A stretch of DNA of 64,000 bases. Origin: Leptolyngbya sp. FACHB-8 (GTDB lineage Bacteria; Cyanobacteriota; Cyanobacteriia; Elainellales; Elainellaceae). Below are positions 51,358 through 60,509 of the stretch, piece after piece. The DNA is taken from positions 86,554 through 150,553 of the forward strand of contig NZ_JACJOO010000059.1 of the NCBI RefSeq assembly GCF_014695575.1, written 5' to 3'. Below the pieces are notes generated by a model. The model was not told the DNA's origin and searched no databases. It worked only from the letters and a program-made list of their open reading frames with translations. Within the stretch, counting starts at the first letter, position 1; each line of letters starts with the position of its first letter. The position numbers and the translations under genes were made by a program.

Positions 51358-51444
51358 CAGGACTAACGCAAGTCCCCTATTCGTAGTGCAGTTGTGGTGT
51401 GGGTGGGGTGCGAAGCACCCACCCACACCACAACTGCGTAAGTC
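51358..51444. repeat. Family F repeat, copy F2
   Basis: Ends CAGGACTAACGCA / TGCGTAAGTC surround a perfect 23-bp-arm hairpin GCAGTTGTGGTGTGGGTGGG with a GCGAAGC-type tip. It directly adjoins A5 and a further hairpin at 51448-51485. Confidence 0.75.
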
Positions 51445-51447
51445 TTT

Positions 51448-51485
51448 TATGTTTGAAAAGCCATGCAGAAGGCTTTTCAAACATA
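51448..51485. terminator. Hairpin downstream of the FMN reductase
   Basis: TATGTTTGAAAAGCC pairs exactly with GGCTTTTCAAACATA over 8 bases, 6 bp past the minus-strand reductase stop. Candidate transcript end. Confidence 0.55.
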
Positions 51486-51490
51486 ACCGG

Positions 51491-52078
51491 TTACCCGTTT
51501 AACTTGGCGGCAACGGTTGCAACCTTCACCCCAATTTCTTCAACCAACTTCTGTTGCTGAGGATCTTTCAAGGTTCCATCTGGATTAAAGGCTTCATAAG
51601 CTTTCGTGACCGCAACCTGGTCTGGCAAGACCAGAACACGAATGTTACCGAGAATTGATCGCAAATGAATCAACCCCCGCAATCCACCCAATCCGCCTGG
51701 AGAGGCACTCATCAATCCCGCGACCTTATCCGTAAAAGCGGTTAAGGAAAGGGGCGGCTCACCGTCTGTGGGGCGAGATGCCCAATCAATGGCATTCTTC
51801 AGCAACGGTGTTACCGAGCTGTTGTATTCGGGTGAAGAAATGAGAAAACCCTGGTGGGATTTCATTAACTCCTTCAGCTTGAACACATTCTCAGGAATTC
51901 CCCGCTCCTTTTCCAGATCCTCGTCATACAGTGGCAACGGCAGATCCCGAAAATCCAAATAGGTCACCTCGGCTCCCGCAGTTCTCGCCCCATTGGCGGC
52001 AATTTGCACCAGACGCTTATTCAATGACTCTTTCCGGGCGCTGCCTGAAAACGCCAAAATTCGAGGGGTATCACTCAT
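51491..52078 (-). CDS. NAD(P)H-dependent FMN reductase
   Basis: A 195-residue flavodoxin-like reductase. The FMN phosphate loop is SGSARKESLNKRL (11-23), SPEYNSSVTP contacts the isoalloxazine ring, and the LISSPEYN and GLMSASPGGLGGLRGL segments are typical of the SsuE/ChrR/ArsH-like family. It reduces FMN, quinones or xenobiotics using NADPH in the cytoplasm. The physiological substrate is not evident. Monocistronic, with a family A copy upstream and family A/F repeats downstream. Confidence 0.9.
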   Translation of the reverse strand: MSDTPRILAFSGSARKESLNKRLVQIAANGARTAGAEVTYLDFRDLPLPLYDEDLEKERGIPENVFKLKELMKSHQGFLISSPEYNSSVTPLLKNAIDWASRPTDGEPPLSLTAFTDKVAGLMSASPGGLGGLRGLIHLRSILGNIRVLVLPDQVAVTKAYEAFNPDGTLKDPQQQKLVEEIGVKVATVAAKLNG

Positions 52079-52205
52079 AACAGAAAATTTCTTGACACTG
52101 CCCCCGATTATAAAAATCGGAGTGAATCTCTCTGCACATTCTTAAGAAGGAAGTTAGGATTTATTTTCTGTATCAGAAGCTCCAATACAACCACACAATT
52201 TTCCT

Positions 52206-52329
52206 AACCTGAGTTCGGGTTAAGGGCGTTTTCGAGTGCCGCGCGTTGCGCGGCACTCGAAAACGCTCATTTTGGCGTGCGCTTTGCGCACGCCAAAATG
52301 AGCACTTCAGCTTATCCCGAACTGAGGTT
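52206..52329. mobile_element. Family A element, copy A3
   Basis: 124 bp, almost identical to A1, with ends AACCTGAGTTCGGGTTAAG / CTTATCCCGAACTGAGGTT and the same two inner hairpins. The loop of the second hairpin differs (CTTTG instead of CAAAG). Flanked by TCCT on both sides (TTCCTA if terminal A/T counts as target). It lies in the 354-bp gap before folP. The rest of the gap shows nothing else. Confidence 0.92.
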
Positions 52330-52432
52330 TCCTACGATTCACGCGTAAACAAACCCTTGACGCACGCTTTAATGCACCACACGGTCCCTCTTCCTAGCAA
52401 ACTGGATATAACAGGCGTTTTTGCATAACAGT

Positions 52433-53287
52433 ATGTGGAATTTTGGAGAGCGGGGAAGCTGGAACTGGGGCGATCGCACCTACCTGATGGGCATCCTCAA
52501 CGTCACCCCCGATAGTTTTAGCGATGGGGGCGACTTCAGCACCCTGGAATCAGCCCTGCATCAAGCCCACATCCTTGTACAGAGCGGCTCTGATGTGCTG
52601 GATATTGGTGGCCAGTCCACCCGACCTCAAGCCGACGATATTTCCCTGGAAGAAGAACTCCACCGTGTCATCCCGGTTATTCAAAGCATTCGTAAGGGAT
52701 CTGAGCACCATCCACCACTAACGGTTCCCATATCAGTCGATACGACCAAAGCTGCTGTTGCTCGGGAGGCGATCGCCGCTGGAGCCGATATCATCAACGA
52801 CATTTCGGGTGCGGTTTACGACCCCGATATGCTGCCCACCGTAGCTGAGCTCGGTGTTCCCATCATTCTGATGCACATGCGGGGTACCCCAAAAACCATG
52901 CAGCAGTTGACCCAGTACGACGACCTCATGGGCGACATCTATAATTTTTTGGCACGGCGGATAGAAGCGGCACTTGCCAGCGGTATTTCCCAAACCCACA
53001 TCGCCATCGACCCCGGCATTGGATTTGCTAAAACCTATGCCCAAAACTTGAAGATTCTACGGGAACTGCCGAAATTGAAAGCACTGGGCTACCCCATTCT
53101 GGTCGGCCCATCACGCAAAGCTTTCATTGGTCATATATTGAATCAGCCCGATGCCAAACAACGCGTCTGGGGCACGGCAGCCGCTTGCTATGGGGCGATC
53201 GCCGGAGGAGCCGACATTCTACGAGTTCATGACATTCGGGAGATGTACGACGTGTCTCGCGTCGCGGACGCAATCTTAAGAGGATAA
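52433..53287 (+). CDS. folP: Dihydropteroate synthase
   Basis: A 284-residue TIM-barrel enzyme that joins pABA to hydroxymethyl-dihydropterin diphosphate in folate synthesis, the target of sulfonamides. Signatures are YLMGILNVTPDSFSDGG near residue 18, DIGGQSTRP, GADIINDISG, MHMRGTP and the C-terminal GPSRKAFIG. ATG 52433 is preferred over the TTG 12 bp upstream because the protein then starts at the usual short N-terminus (MWNFGER). Downstream lies the glutamine-riboswitch-like leader, which is separate. Confidence 0.95.
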   Translation: MWNFGERGSWNWGDRTYLMGILNVTPDSFSDGGDFSTLESALHQAHILVQSGSDVLDIGGQSTRPQADDISLEEELHRVIPVIQSIRKGSEHHPPLTVPISVDTTKAAVAREAIAAGADIINDISGAVYDPDMLPTVAELGVPIILMHMRGTPKTMQQLTQYDDLMGDIYNFLARRIEAALASGISQTHIAIDPGIGFAKTYAQNLKILRELPKLKALGYPILVGPSRKAFIGHILNQPDAKQRVWGTAAACYGAIAGGADILRVHDIREMYDVSRVADAILRG

Positions 53288-53419
53288 CCGATACGAGCAG
53301 GTCGATAGAACCGAACAACTAGCCACTCTTACTCAAATTCCAACGTAAAGTTTTGTAAAGCAGTCAAGGGCTGGCTCTACTGAAGCTTATTAACTTTTGT
53401 ATCATAGATGATAGAAGCA

Positions 53420-53496
53420 AAAACGTTCATCTCTCCTGGAGCCTGGCTAACGTGCTGGAGAGACAGAAGTAAGGGAACACCCCGAAGGAACGTGCC
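53420..53496 (+). promoter_or_regulatory. Glutamine riboswitch (glnA/downstream-peptide RNA-like)
   Basis: A leader just upstream of a 40-codon gene matches the cyanobacterial glutamine-aptamer pattern: ACGTTCAT (P1 left), a hairpin TCTCTCC/GGAGAGA (53430-53436 with 53457-53463), then GAAGTAAGG, a short GGG/CCC stem, and GAAGGAACGT (P1 right, pairing with ACGTTC). The consensus has GGAAGTAGG where this has AGAAGTAAGG. By analogy, glutamine binding would change expression of the small gene. The match is by eye and not from a covariance model. Confidence 0.72.
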
Positions 53497-53536
53497 TCAT
53501 CCTGGTTACGCTTCACTACCTGGAGGCGAAGTTGTT

Positions 53537-53659
53537 ATGTTTACGAACTTGATGGATGTCTTTTCGATCGTTGGAGTTATTGCGATCGCCTGTTCTGTAT
53601 TAGCGCCTGCTTTAGTCTGGTCGTTGACATATCGTCCACAGCCTTCTGAGCAAGGCTAA
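53537..53659 (+). CDS. 40-residue single-span membrane peptide under a glutamine-aptamer-like leader
   Basis: Starts at ATG 53537, with GGAGG 11 bases before it. The short N-terminus MFTNLMDVF is followed by a membrane helix of about 20 residues (SIVGVIAIACSVLAPALVWS) and a polar tail (TYRPQPSEQG). The longer frame from 53408 runs through the structured leader and is not credible. I do not recognise the peptide. Short conserved peptides behind glutamine aptamers are known in cyanobacteria (downstream-peptide motif), so a nitrogen-responsive small protein is likely. A role in regulating a membrane protein is conjecture. Confidence 0.7.
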   Translation: MFTNLMDVFSIVGVIAIACSVLAPALVWSLTYRPQPSEQG

Positions 53660-53787
53660 TCTATGTTCTTTTAGTCACGTAGCCTGATGCAATTAAGTTA
53701 GGACAGATTACTTGCTGAAAAGTCGGGCAAAGCACAGCTTTTACAAGAATCCTCCTGGTTCTAAGGGCGTAGTGCTATAAAGCTAAG

Positions 53788-53820
53788 AAATCCCCAGGTT
53801 CTTAAAGAATCTGGGGATTT
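53788..53820. terminator. Terminator between the small peptide gene and def
   Basis: AAATCCCCAG(G)TTCTT pairs with AAGAATCTGGGGATTT. It serves two convergent genes, the plus-strand peptide and minus-strand def. Confidence 0.65.
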
Positions 53821-53850
53821 ACCCTATTACGATTAAGCAGAACCACGCCT

Positions 53851-54375
53851 TTACAGGACACGCTTCAGATATTCCTGTTCCGTTACCAAATCTTGAACCT
53901 GTGCCACCCGATCCAAGTACACCTTGCCGCTCAGGTGGTCAAACTCATGTTGAAAAATACGCGCGACAAAATCTGTGAGTTCCTGCCGCACCATTTTCCC
54001 ATCCCGAGTCATATAGCTAATTTCGATCGCCCGGTAGCGCGGCACTTGCCCCCGCAAGCCCGGAATACTCAAGCACCCTTCCCAATCCACAACAACCTCA
54101 TCATCGTGGCTGAGGAGTTGAGGGTTGAGCATAATCACAGGCTCCATCAACGGAGCTTGTGGATAGCGAAGATTTGGACGTGATGCCACAATCAGTGCCT
54201 GGAGCGATCGCCCTACCTGTGGAGCCGCAATCCCTACACCATTTCCCTCTAGCATCGTCGCCAGTAGCCGATCTAAAAAACCCTGGAACTCCAGATTGTG
54301 GAGATCCAAAACAGGTTGCGCAATCTCCCGCAAAGCAGGATTTCCCAATTGAGCAATTTCAAGCAACTCAGGCAT
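53851..54375 (-). CDS. def: Peptide deformylase
   Basis: A 174-residue metalloenzyme that removes the formyl group from nascent proteins. Motif 1 GVGIAAPQVG (47-55), motif 2 EGCLSIPG with C101, and motif 3 HEFDHLSG with H143, E144 and H147 are all intact and supply the metal ligands and catalytic Glu. Length is normal for a type 1 enzyme. Monocistronic. A short B-type remnant lies upstream. Confidence 0.96.
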   Translation of the reverse strand: MPELLEIAQLGNPALREIAQPVLDLHNLEFQGFLDRLLATMLEGNGVGIAAPQVGRSLQALIVASRPNLRYPQAPLMEPVIMLNPQLLSHDDEVVVDWEGCLSIPGLRGQVPRYRAIEISYMTRDGKMVRQELTDFVARIFQHEFDHLSGKVYLDRVAQVQDLVTEQEYLKRVL

Positions 54376-54558
54376 AACGGTAAAGTCACTAAAGCTTTAA
54401 CAGAACACAAGAAGCAGCCCCAACAACACATCACAACTCAGGGGGCCCAACAAGTACTCGTATTGTAAGCACAAGGTTCAAGCAACGTTTTCAACCCGTC
54501 ATTGGAATATACAAAACCTCTGAGGATATGATCGGCGCATAATACGCAGGGGTGCGGC

Positions 54559-54603
54559 CAGCAATGCCCATTTTGGCTTTGAAGTCCGTAATGAGAATTG
54601 CTG
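54559..54603. mobile_element. Collapsed family B element, copy B4
   Basis: 45 bp with ends CAGCAATG / TGAGAATTGCTG and a short remnant of the first inner hairpin (TGGCTTTGAAGTCC). Flanks GGGTGCGGC and TGGTGCGGC match at 8 of 9 bases, so a 9-bp target duplication is still visible. Both inner hairpins are lost. It lies between def and murD, where no other feature is seen. Confidence 0.8.
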
Positions 54604-54705
54604 TGGTGCGGCGCAATATAACCCTGCATATTATGGTTCTTCAGCCAGATTTGATAGCGGATTTGATAGTAAGATTAGCCTTGCCCATTTCGGAAGAACT
54701 CGCCC

Positions 54706-56064
54706 ATGCCGGGAGCTTGCATCGTTGGTTTAGGCCGCTCTGGAATCGCCGCAGCCCGACTACTTCATCGGCAAGGCTGGACCGTCACTGTCAGTGACTC
54801 TGGTAACGCAGATACCTTGCAACAAACCCGACAACAACTCGAAGCCGAAGGCATTACAGTCCTACTGGATCACCGCTTCACCCCCGATCCCGCCTTCCAA
54901 CAGGTTATCGTCAGCCCCGGCGTCCGATGGGATCTCCCTGCCCTCCTACAGGCGCGCGAGCAGGACATCGAAACCCTGGGCGAAATGGAACTAGCCTGGC
55001 GATCGCTCCCCAATTCCCCCTGGCTTGGCATTACCGGCACCAACGGCAAAACCACAACCACGGCCCTGATTGCTGCCATCTTCCAGGCTGCGGGCCTGTG
55101 CGCCCCTGCCTGTGGCAACATCGGCTTTGCCGCTTGCGAAGTCGCCCTCAAAGCTCAGGCTGAGGGCCACTCCCCCGACTGGATTATCGCTGAAATCAGC
55201 AGCTACCAGATTGAATCCTCCGCGACCCTCGCCCCCCGCATTGGGGTCTGGACCACGTTCACTCCCGACCACCTCAGCCGCCACTACACCCTGGAAAATT
55301 ACTACGCCATCAAAGCCAAGCTACTGAATCACTCCCAATCACAAATTTTTAACGGGGATGACCCTTATCTGCGGCAAGTCGCTACATCCTGGCCCGACGC
55401 CTATTGGACTAGCGTGACCGGCAAAGATACCCTACCGGGCCAACCCACACGGGGAGCCTGGATTGAGGATGGCTGGGCGATCGCCATGGGGGCTCCCATC
55501 GTCCCCGTCTCGGCCCTCCGTATGGTCGGTAGCCACAACCACCAAAACTTGCTGATGGCTGTCCTGGCTGCGAAGCTGGCTGGCATTGAAACGGAAGCGA
55601 TCACCCGGGCCATTGAGACCTTCCCCGGTGTAGCCCATCGCCTGGAACATATCTGCACCTGGCAGGGCGTTGCTTTCATTAACGACAGCAAAGCCACCAA
55701 CTACGATGCCGCTGAGGTTGGATTAACAGCCGTCGAAGCTCCAGCCATCCTCATTGCCGGGGGCGAAGCCAAAGATGGCGACGACACTGGGTGGCTCAAA
55801 ACTATCCAACAAAAAGCGGCCGCTGTGCTTCTCATTGGTAGTGCTGCTCCAGCCTTTGCCCAGCAGTTAGAATCCATAGGGTACACTACGTACGAGATTG
55901 TAGAAACGATGGATCGGGCGATCGCCCGCAGCACAACCCTGGCTCAGCAATACAACGCCCGTGTTGTACTTCTTTCTCCGGCCTGTGCCAGCTTCGATCA
56001 ATACCAGAGTTTCGAGCATCGTGGCGACCACTTCCGCGAACTGTGTAAAGCAGCACTAGTCTAG
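54706..56064 (+). CDS. murD: UDP-N-acetylmuramoyl-L-alanine--D-glutamate ligase
   Basis: A 452-residue Mur ligase that adds D-Glu to UDP-MurNAc-L-Ala in peptidoglycan synthesis. The N-terminal nucleotide fold [17 protein letters not shown], the ATP P-loop [12 protein letters not shown] (108-119), [16 protein letters not shown] metal region (TPDHLSRH) and [15 protein letters not shown] in the C-terminal domain are all present. Length is standard. It is isolated from other mur genes, which is usual in cyanobacteria. Start ATG 54706 gives the conserved N-terminus. Confidence 0.96.
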   Translation: MPGACIVGLGRSGIAAARLLHRQGWTVTVSDSGNADTLQQTRQQLEAEGITVLLDHRFTPDPAFQQVIVSPGVRWDLPALLQAREQDIETLGEMELAWRSLPNSPWLGITGTNGKTTTTALIAAIFQAAGLCAPACGNIGFAACEVALKAQAEGHSPDWIIAEISSYQIESSATLAPRIGVWTTFTPDHLSRHYTLENYYAIKAKLLNHSQSQIFNGDDPYLRQVATSWPDAYWTSVTGKDTLPGQPTRGAWIEDGWAIAMGAPIVPVSALRMVGSHNHQNLLMAVLAAKLAGIETEAITRAIETFPGVAHRLEHICTWQGVAFINDSKATNYDAAEVGLTAVEAPAILIAGGEAKDGDDTGWLKTIQQKAAAVLLIGSAAPAFAQQLESIGYTTYEIVETMDRAIARSTTLAQQYNARVVLLSPACASFDQYQSFEHRGDHFRELCKAALV

Positions 56065-56337
56065 CCCCGGCCTCTACCAAACCGGCCCCACCGTTTTTCC
56101 GTGACAAAGCTTTGCTTTGTCGTGCCCGCCATAAACCTGCTTACTGCGCCACTTGGTGTAGAAAGTTCCATTTACCCCGTACAGCGACGCAACCACCTTT
56201 TTTCTGAAGGGCTTTAAGAAACAGGTTCATCGAGAAAAACTTCGTTGGATTTGCGTTGCGATCGCTACATATCCCCCACAATGCGTTACCACTAAAGACG
56301 ATGGGAGCCGTGTGCCCACCCCTGATACTCCATTCCC

Positions 56338-56667
56338 ATGCGAAACCATTTCAACAAGCTCGTTCGCGATCGCATTCCTGACTTAATTCGGGCCGCAGGT
56401 AAAACTTGCGACACCGAGGTGCTGTCAGAAACCGACTACCGCCAGGCTCTCCGTGCCAAACTGATCGAGGAAGCCCAGGAAGTCGCCACGGCCCAGGACG
56501 AAGACCTGATCACCGAATTGGCTGATGTTCAAGAAGTTTTGATGGCTCTCATGGCTGCTTACAAGATATCCCCGGAAACTGTCCGCAAAACCCAAATGCT
56601 TCGCCGTGAAGCTCGAGGTAGTTTTCGTCAACGCATTCGCCTACTCTGGACGGACGAGAAGCTTTAG
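56338..56667 (+). CDS. MazG/HisE-like nucleoside triphosphate pyrophosphohydrolase
   Basis: A 109-residue all-alpha NTP pyrophosphatase-type protein. FNKLVRDRIPDLIRA opens the domain. The metal-binding acidic motif is split as KLIEEAQEVATA and ELADVQEVLMAL (EExxE ... ExxD pattern). The C-terminus RGSFRQRIRL is typical of the phosphoribosyl-ATP pyrophosphohydrolase-like/YfaO-type subgroup found near house-cleaning genes. It may hydrolyse non-canonical nucleotides. The exact substrate is unknown. Single gene, with a strong hairpin downstream. Confidence 0.8.
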   Translation: MRNHFNKLVRDRIPDLIRAAGKTCDTEVLSETDYRQALRAKLIEEAQEVATAQDEDLITELADVQEVLMALMAAYKISPETVRKTQMLRREARGSFRQRIRLLWTDEKL

Positions 56668-56694
56668 TCATCCAAAACGCTCAGTCGATTACAA

Positions 56695-56755
56695 AAAGCC
56701 TAGAACTCAGAGGAAAGATGCGCTAAGCGCATCTTTCCTCTGAGTTCTAGGCTTT
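56695..56755. terminator. Long perfect hairpin after the MazG-like gene
   Basis: Arms of 29 bp, beginning AAAGCCTAGAACTCAGAGGA, close over a 3-base loop within GCGCTAAGCGC. It is 28 bp past the stop codon and likely ends that transcript. A smaller hairpin follows at about 56754-56781. Confidence 0.75.
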
Positions 56756-56881
56756 CTGAGCATGCAAAGCACATTCAGAAGGCGTATTTGCAATGATTGG
56801 CGCTAGATTTTTCTTCTAAGGAGTAAGAAAAATTCACCTTCCCAGGCATACACTGGAGGGCGTGGCTTCTGGATTATCCCC

Positions 56882-58099
56882 ATGAATATCCTGTTTCTGC
56901 ACAACAATTTCCCTGCCCAATACCGCGAACTGGCAAAAGCTTTGGCCCGTGACCCTAACAACAGAGTGGTCTACGGAACTAAGCACACGGAAGATGTGCA
57001 GCTACCCGGAGTCATCAAAGTCAACTATGCTCCCAGTCGTGACCCCCATGCCAGCACCCACCACTATGTTCGCTCCTACGAAAGCGCTGTGCTGCACGGA
57101 CAGGCGGTCTTCCGATTGGCCGATCAGTTAAAGAAATCAGACTTTGTACCTGATGTCGTTTGTAGTCATGCTGGCTGGGGCAACGGCATTTTTATCAAAG
57201 ATGCCTTCCCGGATACAGCCTTACTCTCCTACTTCGAATGGTTTGGTCATGCCAAGGGCACTGACGCCGACTTCGATCCAGCCTTTCCATTGGACATGGA
57301 TGATCATCTTCGCATTCGGGCAGGCAACGCCACCTTACTGGTCGATTTGTACAGTTGCGATCGCGGCATCAGCCCCACCCACTGGCAAAAGTCCCAACTT
57401 CCCCCCGAATTCCAATCCAAAATCGACGTCCTCCACGACGGCATTGATACTGACTATTTCTTCCCCGACCCTAACCAGAAGATGTGCTTCCCTGAAATTG
57501 GGTTAGACCTTTCCGATGTGGATGAGATTGTCACCTATGTATCGCGGGGAATGGACGCCTATCGGGGTTTCCCACAGTTTATTGAGGCGATCGCCCTACT
57601 TCTAGAACGACGGCCTAATTGCCATGTGGTGATTGTGGCAGGCGATCGTATTGCCTATGGCCCCGCTGCCCCCAAAGGCAACAGCTTTAAAGAGGTGATG
57701 TTAGAACGGTTCCCCTTGGATATGAATCGGGTTCACTTCCTCGGCACATTACCCTATGGCATCTACAAACTCATCCTGCGAGCATCTTCCGTTCATGTTT
57801 ACTTGACTCGCCCCTTCGTTCTCTCCTGGTCATTTATGGAATCTCTCTCATCCGGGTGTCTCGTTGTTGCATCTGACACACCTCCTGTTCGGGAGATGGC
57901 TCAAGACGGAGTCAATGCATTGTTGGTGGACTTCTTTGATACGAAGGGAATATGCGATCGCCTCGAATACGCCCTGACTCATCAAGACGAACTTAAACCT
58001 CTCCGCGAAAATGCCCGCAAAACCATTGTGGACAACTACGCACTATCTGACTTGCTACCAAAGCACGTTAGCCTGATTCAGACGCTAATGCGCCGCTAG
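56882..58099 (+). CDS. Family 4 glycosyltransferase
   Basis: A 405-residue GT-B enzyme. The N-terminal strand MNILFLHNNFPAQYREL begins a GT4 start domain, CSHAGWGNGIFIKDAFP lies in the acceptor half, and the donor half has the YVSRGMDAYRGFPQFIEA segment and FLGTLPYGIYKLILRASSVHVYLTRPF. The conserved acidic motif appears as SWSFMESLSSGCLVVAS. It probably adds a sugar in an extracellular glycan. It converges with the GDP-fucose genes gmd-fcl, which could supply its donor, though this is not shown. The stop TAG lies directly at the left boundary of family A element A4. Confidence 0.9.
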   Translation: MNILFLHNNFPAQYRELAKALARDPNNRVVYGTKHTEDVQLPGVIKVNYAPSRDPHASTHHYVRSYESAVLHGQAVFRLADQLKKSDFVPDVVCSHAGWGNGIFIKDAFPDTALLSYFEWFGHAKGTDADFDPAFPLDMDDHLRIRAGNATLLVDLYSCDRGISPTHWQKSQLPPEFQSKIDVLHDGIDTDYFFPDPNQKMCFPEIGLDLSDVDEIVTYVSRGMDAYRGFPQFIEAIALLLERRPNCHVVIVAGDRIAYGPAAPKGNSFKEVMLERFPLDMNRVHFLGTLPYGIYKLILRASSVHVYLTRPFVLSWSFMESLSSGCLVVASDTPPVREMAQDGVNALLVDFFDTKGICDRLEYALTHQDELKPLRENARKTIVDNYALSDLLPKHVSLIQTLMRR

Positions 58100-58102
58100 G
58101 GT

Positions 58103-58218
58103 AACCAGAGTTCAGGTTATGGCTTTTTGAGGGCGCGCTTTGCGCCCTCAAAAAAGCCCATTTTGGCGTGCGTAAAGCGCACGCCAAAATGGGCACTTCA
58201 AGTTATCCCAAACTGAGG

Positions 58219-58220
<2 letters not shown>
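58103..58220. mobile_element. Family A element, copy A4
   Basis: 118 bp, with ends AACCAGAGTTCAGGTTAT / TTATCCCAAACTGAGGTT. The first inner hairpin has a different sequence from other copies (GGCTTTTTGAGGGCGCGC), while the second (CATTTTGGCGTGCG) is conserved. Flanks TAGGGTA and TAGGTA resemble a target duplication. It lies between convergent genes and overlaps the fcl stop codon. Confidence 0.85.
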
Positions 58221-60259
<2,039 letters not shown>

Positions 60260-60509
60260 ACCTTAAGTTCCTAGATTGTTCTCGTTCTTAGATGACCAAA
60301 AGCCGCAAAAAGTTGCACCGGGATTAAACAGCCAAAACTTCTAGCCCCACTTCAACGTTCCCAGTCCGTCGGGTCGTTTAACCCATTGAGTCTATCATCC
60401 AATTTCCACTGCTCACGACGAGCCTTGTGACACGCTACCGTGGGACTATACTCATTAGAAATATTCACATAAATCGGCCCTGGGATCAGGACGTTGAACA
60501 GACAGGAGC

